36,062 nt of DNA. Source: Ruminococcus sp. Its GTDB lineage: Bacteria > Bacillota > Clostridia > Oscillospirales > Ruminococcaceae. Both the position numbers and the translations under genes were made by a program. The DNA is taken from contig JAISGY010000016.1 in NCBI GenBank assembly GCA_031262835.1, positions 1-36,062 of the forward strand, in the 5' to 3' direction. Shown here piece by piece: positions 12,901 through 20,239 of this stretch. The notes under the pieces are model-generated. The model had not been told where the DNA came from. It did no database searches and was given only the letters and a program-made list of their open reading frames with translations. Positions within the stretch are counted from its first letter, which is position 1; each line of letters opens with the position of its first letter.

Positions 12901-13452
12901 TAAAACCTCTGCAACAAGCGTCGACGGAAGGTAGCCGCCTTCAAGAAATTCTGCTTCGCTGTCTAATTCACCCTGTGCAAATTCGATATCATCGTAAGGG
13001 AGCGACGAAAAGCCTATAATAGTATTATTGTCTACGGCATTAATTGTGATTGTGACTGTCGGTGGGTCTATTCCATCAAAGCGATATGATTTTGATCCGT
13101 AGTACGTTGCGGGGGTGAAAACATAGGTATCCGGTGTGTTTGGATCATACGAAGGTACGGAAGCCCAAGTTTCTATTTCAACATCTTGGTTTATCACTCC
13201 GTCAACCGTTGCGGATAAATATTTGCGCGAATATACATAATTGTCATTCCAAACCGGAAGTATACTTTCTGTATAAAGCTCTGCTATAGTAGGTGCTGCG
13301 CCGACATAATATGTATATGAAGTCGGATAAAGTGCGAAGTCAATAGCCGTGACTACAGATTCGCCCTCGGCAAAAACCGCCGCCGGCACACTCATAATAC
13401 CCATCGCGAAAGACAGAATCATCGACAAGATTCTTTTATATATTCTTTTCAT
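3907..13452 (-). CDS. Giant secreted multidomain surface protein (3181 aa)
   Basis: A very large secreted protein, probably a cell-surface adhesin or matrix protein. Visible parts: Sec signal peptide (residues 1-29, ending A-V-F-A); Ig-like beta domains to about 350; a beta-helix-like, Asn/Thr-rich region at about 360-750; then about eight divergent repeats of 100-120 residues from about 765 to 1690, most starting with a pattern like E-Q-V-G-G-x-x-G followed by a strand such as G-V-L-I-T-F-N. Acidic runs of five Asp near residues 825 and 921 could bind calcium. A Gly-rich beta region spans about 1930-2340, a fibronectin-III-like domain lies near 2590-2680, a Gly/Asn/Ser linker at about 2904-2950, and a C-terminal domain ends F-V-T-A-N-G-G-I-I-V-V-S-D. 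No LPXTG signal, SLH or dockerin repeat is seen. AGGAGAAG precedes the ATG. It is divergent from the LytTR operon. Confidence 0.85.
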   Translation of the reverse strand: MKRIYKRILSMILSFAMGIMSVPAAVFAEGESVVTAIDFALYPTSYTYYVGAAPTIAELYTESILPVWNDNYVYSRKYLSATVDGVINQDVEIETWASVPSYDPNTPDTYVFTPATYYGSKSYRFDGIDPPTVTITINAVDNNTIIGFSSLPYDDIEFAQGELDSEAEFLEGGYLPSTLVAEVLLIGGTPSTAEFEVTWSCLVPFNPNADDYTQFVYTASITPTSLGDYVLDAAMPTFTVLIREAANVDYYVTDYDPLSQTSYTIPMTEVTSVEDITVTLLSQSITARLSQRNGDHPVDITWSCTTEFNPAVAGVYYFRAYLADTNTYTMSSGVQLPYVMVNLYDPNRTTPSEFTYDGSASFYLINGDVLNINTTELSSTIIIAEGARVTINFLQTLEKDNVGYGTVIIGNNARLVLNDNRVNAGSTLYFPIYAAGKNITLESTASAITLASITTESTVFTFNYPEGDGSSSLSYNTTPAQSVTLIGSGTNGITVLDSLATNSLSIQGGTHAIDLSVSDWKYETFFDFEYGTFGSPIDGRNALTLTGTGSLTIADGSSLTLKGMPNGVLRYKTHFSTENVYSGMQPLFGGAGIKAGSATVQIGTGASLAVYGANLRSPTATYVLGEDNYPMTNIYGGPAVDGDVDIYFEAVDTETSTLVLQNGTKYTTGEVELDTTTGQLMGTGSLVETYTSPYTTPDSSVTVYKPAGNYLAGANLDTDDADAYLAACISALQSSLTVAPGSTTAAAATAGRLTLSTTEPDVLTYSAEQVGGTPGMANSESIEVEFNQSVTSLTSTNVTLTGATAGTPVMGDDNTIWEIPISAIAVDDDDDTDDNTITATLSITGVSGYDSISPSSVEVDLYKALTVNRTFTATEHGGEEGVTTTDYIELLFSDDIDGLTAAAVSYTFAGDDTEHGALSLTQDDDDDLLWYLELSYSPDATSDITITIDDFTGADNIFHVTNTQTVRVYSGTAPSFDYTVSQVGGVSGVSDTTGILVTFDEGFTHTLASSQIYQNILADERDSRPVTVGTVTDNGDSNPLTWFVPLTFSDYFTDGTELNFYLTSPDDYSVVYKSTQYVTIYRETRTPTFIIKSYGNTGIIQNNSETDIISFDIEFDTPVTGLTKDSVSITGGEIYSVTASFPTGSNSYTTGAPTDRYAVTLTGIVAEYDDVITITVDDWLIYEGSTATAIFKYESSEFTDSIITLSSVIQVGGMTDEYGSYESTTGVKLFFDKPLTLTAADVAVSGATVGSVTDDGDSDDRTWFLALTDFTVADGEEITVTVGSSTVQMFSNTYAMVGEKYVRNYEQSTRIYISTTRHSGEVTYTLEQVNGEDGRVPSEGLYLTVTSTLDLRLDGDLRLGRIKTTGALENRFEYTDYGWGNALPTFSADGLTATFFWDNKGMRLLSYENGDVISVSMDGWTDKFGNTYEVVTEQASTPIYKDTQIHLEITSAVVNGPTKLYAEYGRWTDTEVEFMLSDGRKLEGLTADKVVLTPIDPGTTITKSSASDALVYNEGKNTWSIKIVSLDGAGYIPFEISILPFGKYSVDNTRAGTRALSNDFRTPVWVTEAEQVGGIMGEKETEGVLITFNEEFYEPEQSGGKQFGGFSTMDFRPYFNLSIRGLDRENRVSYEVEPVEGRKDQVYLKLAMKEYTGTTVFRVTAVDNGEPTSDYKAVESDVTVTLYDDPPPPDGRTLSSVSPRGIFVHSKKKWIALSGEFATDVSELKTVYARAEGDTNTANWIELPFEDMPSLGALKVDVEYTSMFNTLGDYEVCFESADNFFSEWRPVSVYDDPVYSMDGYGILAITQSGGSFDVKGFDNETDMKNALGSVKPIVIFRGGILKQDDFYQVQSGTVINNALTYYDKEGNDTLIVKPSGGGVEIYAPYGDLRWKNIPITPNEPTFISGKSFDMSLSSGTRYRTERLGGSGDPVEIRTGVNDFSVNFVIGGAELATYKLFDGVCSLSGSAFISMPKALAGAIDAGIDVEELLLTDKTIPPMKASSEFAFKPGGMFGESLGAVLGEATFALNIDTLPETNPHTIGAAGTLDIVDMLYVEGELVMGWGELGGVMVIMPDKINLFARIGSGGVPLVPPTIVAYINGFGGGVSGLAQTVFGNFEYVPPVKLKAMGAVVDATGELFEIEKATFEFGVGSFSAYANEAKIINFLKLEDVGYKFGIIDSAVPSRYGMPSVDVYFGFGGSVSFDVSILEIEGGLEANAMLRGNYLNDALVGWTIDSMEKGGFVAPNKQVRKDLYNAIDVDGKIWASAEIKLGPLGTLAGARGELGLSKTKVSGKVTGKIWPGIKKTVGITYTFKDNDLDFGLVKGTQNTVDTDNIYITNLRSAGNYTPNGNSGLLLRSAALRELDAAPLAAVAPPPAQKDAIATLFSNVKYASIDVYKNGELYDVISGEDLYWFDTAQVSDTEKGVYSVNYLIPESGSYTFKTETFAPEAEFAYTLTAIDPLPGFETVTADFTGGNRVEAAWTLNETAQAASDLYTRLMLIDAKTGDIVLELTAPETENGNRPLASAGRFSATLPDTLTTGEYYVSAELDNKYTETVTINEGTSEAENTTVTGYSAVDIVNTDIFSFTNPEALPAPGNLSIEYAGNGAIKASWSAVAGADGYRVNVLYPDGSEIDGISALETTETESFIQGGLVTLDNITDAGGNVISEAGAPVGLAYGEDYLISVKAIKNKEYSGNGTDSYVIPILGNETSTVYNLPVPKTPEISVSVEGGNDITDEENGANYIATNNNNPKLSVSVSEAAVIEISVGGEVVYRSSGKVLTAETELELYGDGIYNVLVTATADNGDRAQAGKIISLDTEVPILNVDENSFFAVAGAVKINGFTEIGATVKLDGEPIYTIGGLFEINEKTKAAVTSVMLTATDEAGNMAARSLDIPYVESSFTGTDNGGGNNGGGGNEGGGGNSGGGGNNGGSGNSGGGGNSGGGGNSGSGSSSSGTVMYPTVTVTPITVTETPEAKEYDAKFVIGGKTVKSANILNSTGSLNSNETLKNLEEVHKKAADEIAPITIIVKNASLISASTFDKIAAFAKENDVEVIINADNYVDNILYSRLYIDVTVYEKTNKSLSLLTKAEKTIEEKFGKWFANDIEAFSLTQKGSLKAEIQVAVNLNKIEKTDNLFFYYYDDKTNKYRQFKPNYRVDKNGYLHFVTANGGIIVVSDGKLTKG

Positions 13453-13494
13453 ACGGACTTCTCCTTGATATAACCGAGATTTATAACTATTATA

Positions 13495-13523
13495 ATTATA
13501 TCATACTACAGAAACGTTATCAA
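13495..13523 (-). promoter_or_regulatory. Sigma-A promoter of the giant surface-protein gene
   Basis: On the minus strand, TTGATA (13518-13523), a 17-bp spacer and TATAAT (13495-13500). It lies about 45 nt upstream of the ATG and its AGGAGAAG ribosome binding site. Confidence 0.8.
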
Positions 13524-13536
13524 ATCCTTCTGCGAC

Positions 13537-13570
13537 AACCGCAATTACGCTTCACACTGTGTTTGCGGTT
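13537..13570. promoter_or_regulatory. Inverted repeat between divergent promoters
   Basis: AACCGCAA (13537-13544) and TTGCGGTT (13563-13570) form a perfect 8-bp inverted repeat with an 18-nt spacer; inside lies a smaller palindrome, ACAC-T-GTGT (13554-13562). It starts 13 bp upstream of the -35 box of the giant gene, a usual position for an activator. It could be the binding site of the neighbouring LytTR regulator, although LytTR proteins more often bind direct repeats. Confidence 0.4.
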
Positions 13571-13618
13571 AATTTCGTGCGTTTCGCGACAGCATTTAAA
13601 AATTCCTTAAAAAAGCAG

Positions 13619-13647
13619 TTGTAAAAATACGCGAAAAATGCTATAAT
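13619..13647 (+). promoter_or_regulatory. Sigma-A promoter of the LytTR operon
   Basis: TTGTAA (13619-13624), a 17-bp spacer and TATAAT (13642-13647), followed by AGAGAGG and the TTG start of the response regulator. Confidence 0.75.
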
Positions 13648-13676
13648 GGGGTAACAACCACAGAGAGGTATTAGTC

Positions 13677-14411
13677 TTGGAACAGAAACTGCGTATTGCT
13701 GTCTGCGAAGACCAAAAAAAAGACCGCGACAGGCTTCTGCTCGTTATAAAAGAGTCGAAACTGCCCGCAAAATGCGATACCTTCCCTTCCGGCGAAGCAC
13801 TGCTTAATAAGTTTCGCAAGGGTATGTACCACCTCATCTATCTTGACATTTATATGGAAAATATAAGCGGAATGGAGACCGCCCGCATAATACGCGAGCG
13901 GGACGAAGGCGTTTTGCTTGCGTTTACGACAACGAGCCGCGAACACGCTTTTGAAGCGAATAAATACCGCTCCCTTCTTTATATCGAAAAGCCTGTTACG
14001 CCCGAGATGATACACCATACGCTAACCCTCGCCGCCGCTCTCCGCGATAAGCAAAAAAGTGAGGTTTTAACAATCTTTTCCGACTCCGCAGAGGTCGATA
14101 TTCCGCACGACGAGATTTCCTTTATTGAGGTTATCGATCAACGCTGCGTTATCCACACAGACGGCAAAGGGACGGTTGCCGCTTCTACCACGCTTAATAT
14201 TAACGACATTGAAGCGAGATTGCCGAAGCCGCAATTTTGCCGCTCTCATCGCTCCTTTATCGTCAACTTAGACAAGGTGCGAAGGATAAACGGGAAGGAT
14301 TTTGAAATGAAGGACGGGGGCACCGCTTACATAACGCAGCGTGACAGGCGTCGGATTATGAACCTTTATGACGAATGGCTTTTCGGTTCTTGTATGGAGG
14401 AAAGCATATGA
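13677..14411 (+). CDS. LytTR-family response regulator (AgrA/VirR type)
   Basis: A DNA-binding response regulator of 244 residues. The receiver domain (about 5-125) has the acidic pair E11/D12, phospho-acceptor Asp57 in L-I-Y-L-D-I-Y-M, the Thr cluster at 84-86 and Lys105 in E-K-P. A LytTR DNA-binding domain follows at about 140-240, with the family-typical stretch C-R-S-H-R-S-F-I-V-N-L. The start is a TTG with AGAGAGG 8 nt upstream; no ATG fits the domain boundary. Its TGA overlaps the ATG of the next gene (ATGA), indicating translational coupling with the kinase halves. Proteins of this type regulate virulence, bacteriocin and surface-protein genes. The divergent giant surface-protein gene is the obvious candidate target, by position only. 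No AgrB/AgrD peptide genes are nearby. Confidence 0.9.
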   Translation: MEQKLRIAVCEDQKKDRDRLLLVIKESKLPAKCDTFPSGEALLNKFRKGMYHLIYLDIYMENISGMETARIIRERDEGVLLAFTTTSREHAFEANKYRSLLYIEKPVTPEMIHHTLTLAAALRDKQKSEVLTIFSDSAEVDIPHDEISFIEVIDQRCVIHTDGKGTVAASTTLNINDIEARLPKPQFCRSHRSFIVNLDKVRRINGKDFEMKDGGTAYITQRDRRRIMNLYDEWLFGSCMEESI

Positions 14412-15298
14412 CCTTTATTAATATCGTGATTGTCGTTATTGCATACGTTAATTTTTCGATTTTAATATATTTCTTGCGGAGAGAAAAGGCAATCTTTTCG
14501 CGGAAAAGAACGCTCATTTTAGCTGTGATTACAGGGGCAGTATTTGCGGGAATTTATCCGCTCTGGGAGAGAAGTTTCGGGAATTCTATTCAGTCGGTTG
14601 ACCTATACGTACTGCTTGTATTTATCTTAACTTCATTGCCCGCCTTTTTTATCTATCCCGGGAATCCGAACAAGAACCTCTTTTTTATAAGTACAACAAC
14701 ACCGCTGATGGTTGTCGGGCACGGGCTCGGAAACCTTGCCGAAATTTCACTTGCGCCCGGCAGTATTATCGGCAGAACAGTTAATCTCGTTGTTATGACA
14801 GCCGTCTTTGCCGTCATTATTGCAGGTCTTTATTTTATAACTCGAAAGAAATTCCCCGGGCTTTATGAAAATGAGAACCCGAAACTTTGGCGCAGGCTCT
14901 GGATTATTACGCTCCTGATGGGGTTTACGCAGATTGCCGCCGGAAACGTCTTTACCCCGAACACATTCACCCCGACGGCAATTATTCCGTCAAGGTTAAT
15001 CTGCCTCGCGGGAATGGCGGCTATTCTCTTTATTGCGGGGCTCGCGAAGCGTCAGGCGGAGGAATCCGCCGGGGTTGCCTCTCGTGCAAAAGCGGCGGAA
15101 GAGGCGGTTAAGGCAAAAGAAAAAGCATACGCCGAAATCGTTGCGCAAACGGAGGAGACAAGCCGCCTAAGACACGACACCCGCCAGATTTTCGCGGCGG
15201 TAGGGGGACTGAACGAACCGGGCAAGGAGGCGGAACTCGAAAGCTATTGCCTTGAAGTTTTGGCAGAGCTTAGGGTCGGCGAGGAGCTGAAAGTATGA
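14408..15298 (+). CDS. AgrC-like sensor half: membrane domain plus phospho-acceptor His, no ATPase
   Basis: A 296-residue membrane protein with about six hydrophobic segments in residues 1-212, followed by a charged coiled helix (213-252) and an H-box, R-L-R-H-D-T-R-Q, with His256. This is the dimerization/histidine-phosphotransfer motif of AgrC-type kinases. The protein ends 40 residues later, where a GHKL ATPase domain should begin, so it cannot autophosphorylate alone. The ATG (14408) is preceded by GGAGG and overlaps the upstream TGA; the ORF is open further upstream, but this start fits the ribosome binding site. Its own TGA overlaps the next ATG (ATGA again). I infer that it receives phosphate from the ATPase of the next gene product. 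Confidence 0.75.
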   Translation: MTFINIVIVVIAYVNFSILIYFLRREKAIFSRKRTLILAVITGAVFAGIYPLWERSFGNSIQSVDLYVLLVFILTSLPAFFIYPGNPNKNLFFISTTTPLMVVGHGLGNLAEISLAPGSIIGRTVNLVVMTAVFAVIIAGLYFITRKKFPGLYENENPKLWRRLWIITLLMGFTQIAAGNVFTPNTFTPTAIIPSRLICLAGMAAILFIAGLAKRQAEESAGVASRAKAAEEAVKAKEKAYAEIVAQTEETSRLRHDTRQIFAAVGGLNEPGKEAELESYCLEVLAELRVGEELKV

Positions 15299-16653
15299 AT
15301 ATTAGCGAGCCGCTCGATTTTTTTCTCTCGGGAATTAATATCCTTCTTAATACTTCTTTTTGTCTGCTTCTTGAGTATATCCCGCTTAAGAGGTTTTTGC
15401 GCGTAAAGTCTGTTACGGCAATTCTTCTTAATCTCGGGCTTCTCGCTGTTAATGCCGGTATTTTGCTTCTTTTCCACGAAATCGTAAATGATTACGGCAA
15501 GGGGCAGATGTTCGGGCTTGTTATTTATTTTATAATGTTTATGCCGCTTGCGGTATTTCTCTTGAAGGGCTGCTTTTTGCAGAATGTCTTTATAATCGCG
15601 TTTTCGCAATGCGCAATGCAGTTTATACTCGGTATGGGGAACTACCTTGAATTCCGTTTCGGGGATATGTTTTTGCCGGAAGTGCATTACGAAGTCGCCC
15701 TCCTTTCAAAGATTATTATCTTTACCTTCGTCTTCCTTTTTTCAAACAGAATCCTTCGCAGGTTATTCAAGGCTTGGAATAACGATTTTGATACGAAACC
15801 GTTTTGGAAAGCGGTTTGGCTTATCCCCTTCACACTCGTTGCGCTCACCGCTATTTCGGGCACCGTTGACAGGCTTTCCGATGAAATAACCTTGTCTTTC
15901 TTGCTCTCGCGCATTTTTTCCATTACCGCGCTCTTTGTCTGTATAATTATGATGACGGATATCATGAATATCGAACGTGAAAAAACGCTTTCAAAGCTCC
16001 TTGCGGAAACAATGAATACGACCGGGACAGCTTTTGAAAAATCCCGCGCAGAAAGAGAAAAATCGCTTGAAGAGATGAATAACTCGAAGGCGGAAACCAT
16101 AAGCGCGGTAAAGCAGATTTTGGAGTTTTTACGGGAGGGGAAACACGACGAAATTTCGAGGCTGCTCTTTAACAAAACCGCGCTTTTAGACACTTTTTTT
16201 GCGGAGCGTTTTTGCGAGAACGAAGCCGTAAACGCGCTCGTTTCGTATTACAAGGGGATTGCCGAAAGCGCGGGGATAAACGTCGTTTGCCGGCTTGAAA
16301 TTCCATACCGCCCCGGAAAAATCGCGAACGTTGACCTTTCGAGGATTATCGGTAATATGTTTGAAAACGCGATAGAAGCTTGCCGCCTTATGGAGTACGG
16401 CGCGATGCAAATCCGCCTTCAATCGAAGATTTCGGGTGATATGCTCGTCTTCGGTATGAACAACAGTTTCGACGGCGAGGTTAAACTGCTGCAAGACGGC
16501 GACTATTTCTCCCGAAAGCGCGAAAGCGGCGTTGCAACAGGCTTGAAATCCATTCGCTCCGTTGCCGAAAAATACAACGGTTCGGTGAAATTTGAGGCGA
16601 CTGACAGGATTTTTAAAACGTCTGTACGGCTTGATATGGCGGCACAAAATTAG
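15295..16653 (+). CDS. GHKL histidine kinase half: membrane domain plus ATPase, H-box missing
   Basis: A 452-residue protein with about six membrane segments in residues 10-222 and a C-terminal GHKL ATPase domain (about 305-450). The N-box is visible as N-M-F-E-N-A-I-E (N354, N358) and the G-box as G-V-A-T-G-L-K-S-I (412-420). In the linker where AgrC-type kinases carry R-H-D, this protein reads N-N-S-K-A-E-T-I-S (262-270): the phospho-acceptor His is absent. It is therefore an ATPase subunit without its own substrate His, the mirror image of the preceding protein. The start codon overlaps the upstream stop. Its TAG overlaps the stop of the convergent collagen-like gene. An alternative is that it acts only as a phosphatase or as a degenerate sensor. 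Confidence 0.8.
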   Translation: MNISEPLDFFLSGINILLNTSFCLLLEYIPLKRFLRVKSVTAILLNLGLLAVNAGILLLFHEIVNDYGKGQMFGLVIYFIMFMPLAVFLLKGCFLQNVFIIAFSQCAMQFILGMGNYLEFRFGDMFLPEVHYEVALLSKIIIFTFVFLFSNRILRRLFKAWNNDFDTKPFWKAVWLIPFTLVALTAISGTVDRLSDEITLSFLLSRIFSITALFVCIIMMTDIMNIEREKTLSKLLAETMNTTGTAFEKSRAEREKSLEEMNNSKAETISAVKQILEFLREGKHDEISRLLFNKTALLDTFFAERFCENEAVNALVSYYKGIAESAGINVVCRLEIPYRPGKIANVDLSRIIGNMFENAIEACRLMEYGAMQIRLQSKISGDMLVFGMNNSFDGEVKLLQDGDYFSRKRESGVATGLKSIRSVAEKYNGSVKFEATDRIFKTSVRLDMAAQN

Positions 16654-16925
16654 AATTGTTTCGGATAAAAGGGATTCGCTTGAGGACCCTGTGCCCCTTG
16701 GATACCCTGAGGACCTTGCGCGCCTTGGTCGCCCTTTTCGCCCTTAAGCGATGCGATAAAATCAGCCTTAGAGCCTGTATTCCCGCACTCTAACCAGATT
16801 TCATACGCAGACGCACCCCTGCAACCGGGAGGGCAGCAAGGAGGTTTCGGGGGACAACCGCCGCAACCTACAGACTGAGCAGCAGCAACAGCAGAACCGC
16901 AAGAATTGTTGTAGTAGAAAGCCAT
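16650..16925 (-). CDS. Short collagen-like protein with Cys-rich N-terminus
   Basis: A 91-residue protein beginning with a Cys/Gly/Pro-rich segment (C-G-G-C-P-P-K-P-P-C-C and more). A motif that often precedes Gly-X-Y repeats in bacterial and phage collagen-like proteins follows (S-A-Y-E-I-W-L-E-C-G-N-T-G, then D-F-I-A-S-L-K-G), then only eight Gly-X-Y triplets (GEK GDQ GAQ GPQ GIQ GAQ GPQ) and the tail A-N-P-F-Y-P-K-Q-F. The ATG is preceded by GAGGAAGAGAG. Family members usually have far longer Gly-X-Y tracts, so this looks like the 5' end of a truncated gene. Joined at the shared GGTCCTCAAG (16679-16688 and 3811-3820) to the orphan tail at 3.8 kb, it would give an in-frame protein of about 207 residues. 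Confidence 0.7.
   Translation of the reverse strand: MAFYYNNSCGSAVAAAQSVGCGGCPPKPPCCPPGCRGASAYEIWLECGNTGSKADFIASLKGEKGDQGAQGPQGIQGAQGPQANPFYPKQF
16656..16673 (-). repeat. Inverted-repeat arm, right
   Basis: On the minus strand this reads CCCTTTTATCCGAAACAA, the partner of the arm at 3839-3857. It encodes P-F-Y-P-K-Q near the C-terminus of the short collagen-like protein and lies a few bases from the histidine kinase stop codon. Confidence 0.6.
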
Positions 16926-17010
16926 TCTCTCTTCCTCACTTTCTTCTTTTGCCGTTTCACCTTTAATATATATATATTCATTTATGTCAGATTATGTTAC
17001 AATTTACGAT

Positions 17011-17045
17011 ATAAAAACGGCGTATCCTTTGCGGACACGCCGTTT
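17011..17045 (-). terminator. Terminator of pyrG
   Basis: AAACGGCGT (17015-17023) pairs with ACGCCGTTT (17037-17045) around a 13-nt loop. On the minus strand the stem is followed by TTTTTAT. It begins a few bases after the pyrG stop codon. Confidence 0.85.
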
Positions 17046-17051
17046 AGAGTT

Positions 17052-18719
<1,668 letters not shown>

Positions 18720-18793
18720 TAGATATAATGTTAATTCTATTAAAATATACAAAAAAGATTTTCATTCTATTAAAAAGTTGTCGTTATTTACGC

Positions 18794-18822
18794 TTGCAAT
18801 TCATAATTAAAAGGTGTATAAT
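18794..18822 (+). promoter_or_regulatory. Sigma-A promoter of the MATE gene
   Basis: TTGCAA (18794-18799), a 17-bp spacer and TATAAT (18817-18822). Transcription should start near 18829, immediately before the AGGTGA ribosome binding site (18830-18835), giving a very short leader. It rules out the upstream in-frame GTG at 18814 as the start. Confidence 0.75.
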
Positions 18823-18840
18823 ATATCGCAGGTGACTTTT

Positions 18841-20199
18841 ATGAACAAGGATTTAACTAACGGCAAGCCGTTTTCGCTGCTCTGGCGGTTCGTGCTGCCG
18901 ATGCTGTTTTCAATAATATTCCAACAAATGTACAACCTCTCGGACAGCATAATCGCCGGAAAATTTATCGGCGAGAACGCGCTGTCCGCTATCGGCGCGT
19001 CCTTTCCCGTAACGATGCTGTTTTTACAGGTTGCGAACGGGCTTAATTCAGGTACGGCGGTTATAGTCTCCCAACTTTTCGGCGCGAAAAAGATGGTTCG
19101 CCTAAAAAATGCAATGAGCACTGCCCTCATTACCGCAACAGTCCTTTCGGCGGTCCTTACATTAACAGGCGTAATAGCCTGCCGCCCGATTCTTTCCGCC
19201 CTCGAAACCCCCGCGTCAATTATGCCCGACTCCGCGCTTTATCTTAACATCTACTTCTACGGAATGTTCTTCGTCTTTATCTACAATATCTGCAACGGTA
19301 TCTTCACCGCCCTCGGAGACTCGAAAACGCCGCTTTATTTCCTTATCTTCTCAAGTCTGCTTAATATCGGCTTGTCGGTGCTCTTTGTAACCGTAATCGA
19401 CTTCGGGCTTGCCGGAATCGCTTGGGCAACCTTTGTCGCACAGGGCGTTGCAATGGTCTTGGCATTTTCGGTACTGATGCGCCGTATCCACAAAATGCGT
19501 ATCGGTGTTACAAGTTATGGCGTAAAGCACAAAATCCCCTTCTTTTCACCGAAAACTTTCCGCAAGTTAATGTTCATCTCAATCCCCGCGATTTTACAGC
19601 TGAGTTTCGTCTCGGTCGGCAACATCTTCGTCCAATCCGTTATCAACCGGATGGGCGAATCCGCTATCGCCGGTTTCTCGGTGGGCTTCCGCCTCTCAAC
19701 CTTCGCCGTCGTCTCAATGGGTACCGCCGGGAACGGTCTCGCTTCATTCACCGCGCAAAACATCGGCGCGGGCAAGCCGGAACGCGTCCCACAAGGCTTC
19801 AAAGCCGGTTCGCTCCTGTCCCTCATATTCGTCGTCCCCTTTATCTTAATCTTCCAAATTATCCCCGGCACAATGGTAAACATCTTCATGGATAACCCCG
19901 AAGAAAGTGCCGGCGCAATAGCAATCGCGACAACCTTCCTCCGAACCTGCGCCTGCTTCTACCCCGTCCTCGCGTTCAAGCTCGTCTGCGACGCAATACT
20001 CCGCGGTGCGGGCGCAATGAAAACCTTCATGATTGCAACCTTCGCCGACCTTCTCCTCCGCGTCCTCTTCGTCTATATCCTAACCCCTTTCATAGGCTAC
20101 TACGGTCTCGGCATCGCCTTCTGTATAGGCTGGACAATTGCGACAATAATTTCATTGATATTTTATAAACAGGGCAGATGGAAAAGACACGCCCTATAG
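18841..20199 (+). CDS. MATE-family multidrug/metabolite exporter
   Basis: A 452-residue inner-membrane antiporter with about twelve membrane segments, expected to export drugs or metabolites using a sodium or proton gradient. Family signs: the N-terminal L-W-R-F-V-L-P-M-L followed by N-L-S-D-S-I-I-A-G-K-F-I-G, and the second-half repeat with Q-S-V-I-N-R-M-G and G-M-G-T-A-G-like turns; the two halves are similar. The ATG at 18841 follows AGGTGA by 5 nt. The 3' part uses many C-ending codons. A terminator follows at once. The substrate cannot be told from sequence. Confidence 0.92.
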   Translation: MNKDLTNGKPFSLLWRFVLPMLFSIIFQQMYNLSDSIIAGKFIGENALSAIGASFPVTMLFLQVANGLNSGTAVIVSQLFGAKKMVRLKNAMSTALITATVLSAVLTLTGVIACRPILSALETPASIMPDSALYLNIYFYGMFFVFIYNICNGIFTALGDSKTPLYFLIFSSLLNIGLSVLFVTVIDFGLAGIAWATFVAQGVAMVLAFSVLMRRIHKMRIGVTSYGVKHKIPFFSPKTFRKLMFISIPAILQLSFVSVGNIFVQSVINRMGESAIAGFSVGFRLSTFAVVSMGTAGNGLASFTAQNIGAGKPERVPQGFKAGSLLSLIFVVPFILIFQIIPGTMVNIFMDNPEESAGAIAIATTFLRTCACFYPVLAFKLVCDAILRGAGAMKTFMIATFADLLLRVLFVYILTPFIGYYGLGIAFCIGWTIATIISLIFYKQGRWKRHAL

Positions 20200-20201
20200 T
20201 A

Positions 20202-20237
20202 AAAAACCGTCGAGTCATTACGATTCGACGGCTTTTT
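20202..20237. terminator. Bidirectional terminator between convergent genes
   Basis: CCGTCGA (20207-20213) pairs with TCGACGG (20225-20231); an A-run precedes and a T-run follows, so it can stop transcription of the MATE gene (+) and of the FN3 surface-protein gene (-). Confidence 0.88.
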
Positions 20238-20239
20238 GA

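Noticed and set aside
3907-13452. S-layer (SLH) or sortase (LPXTG) anchoring of the giant protein
   Set aside because: The C-terminal 250 residues show neither SLH repeats nor an LPXTG motif followed by a hydrophobic helix and basic tail.
13677-16653. A complete agr-type quorum-sensing locus
   Set aside because: The regulator and kinase parts fit, but no AgrB-like peptidase or AgrD-like peptide gene was found around them, so the signal is unknown.
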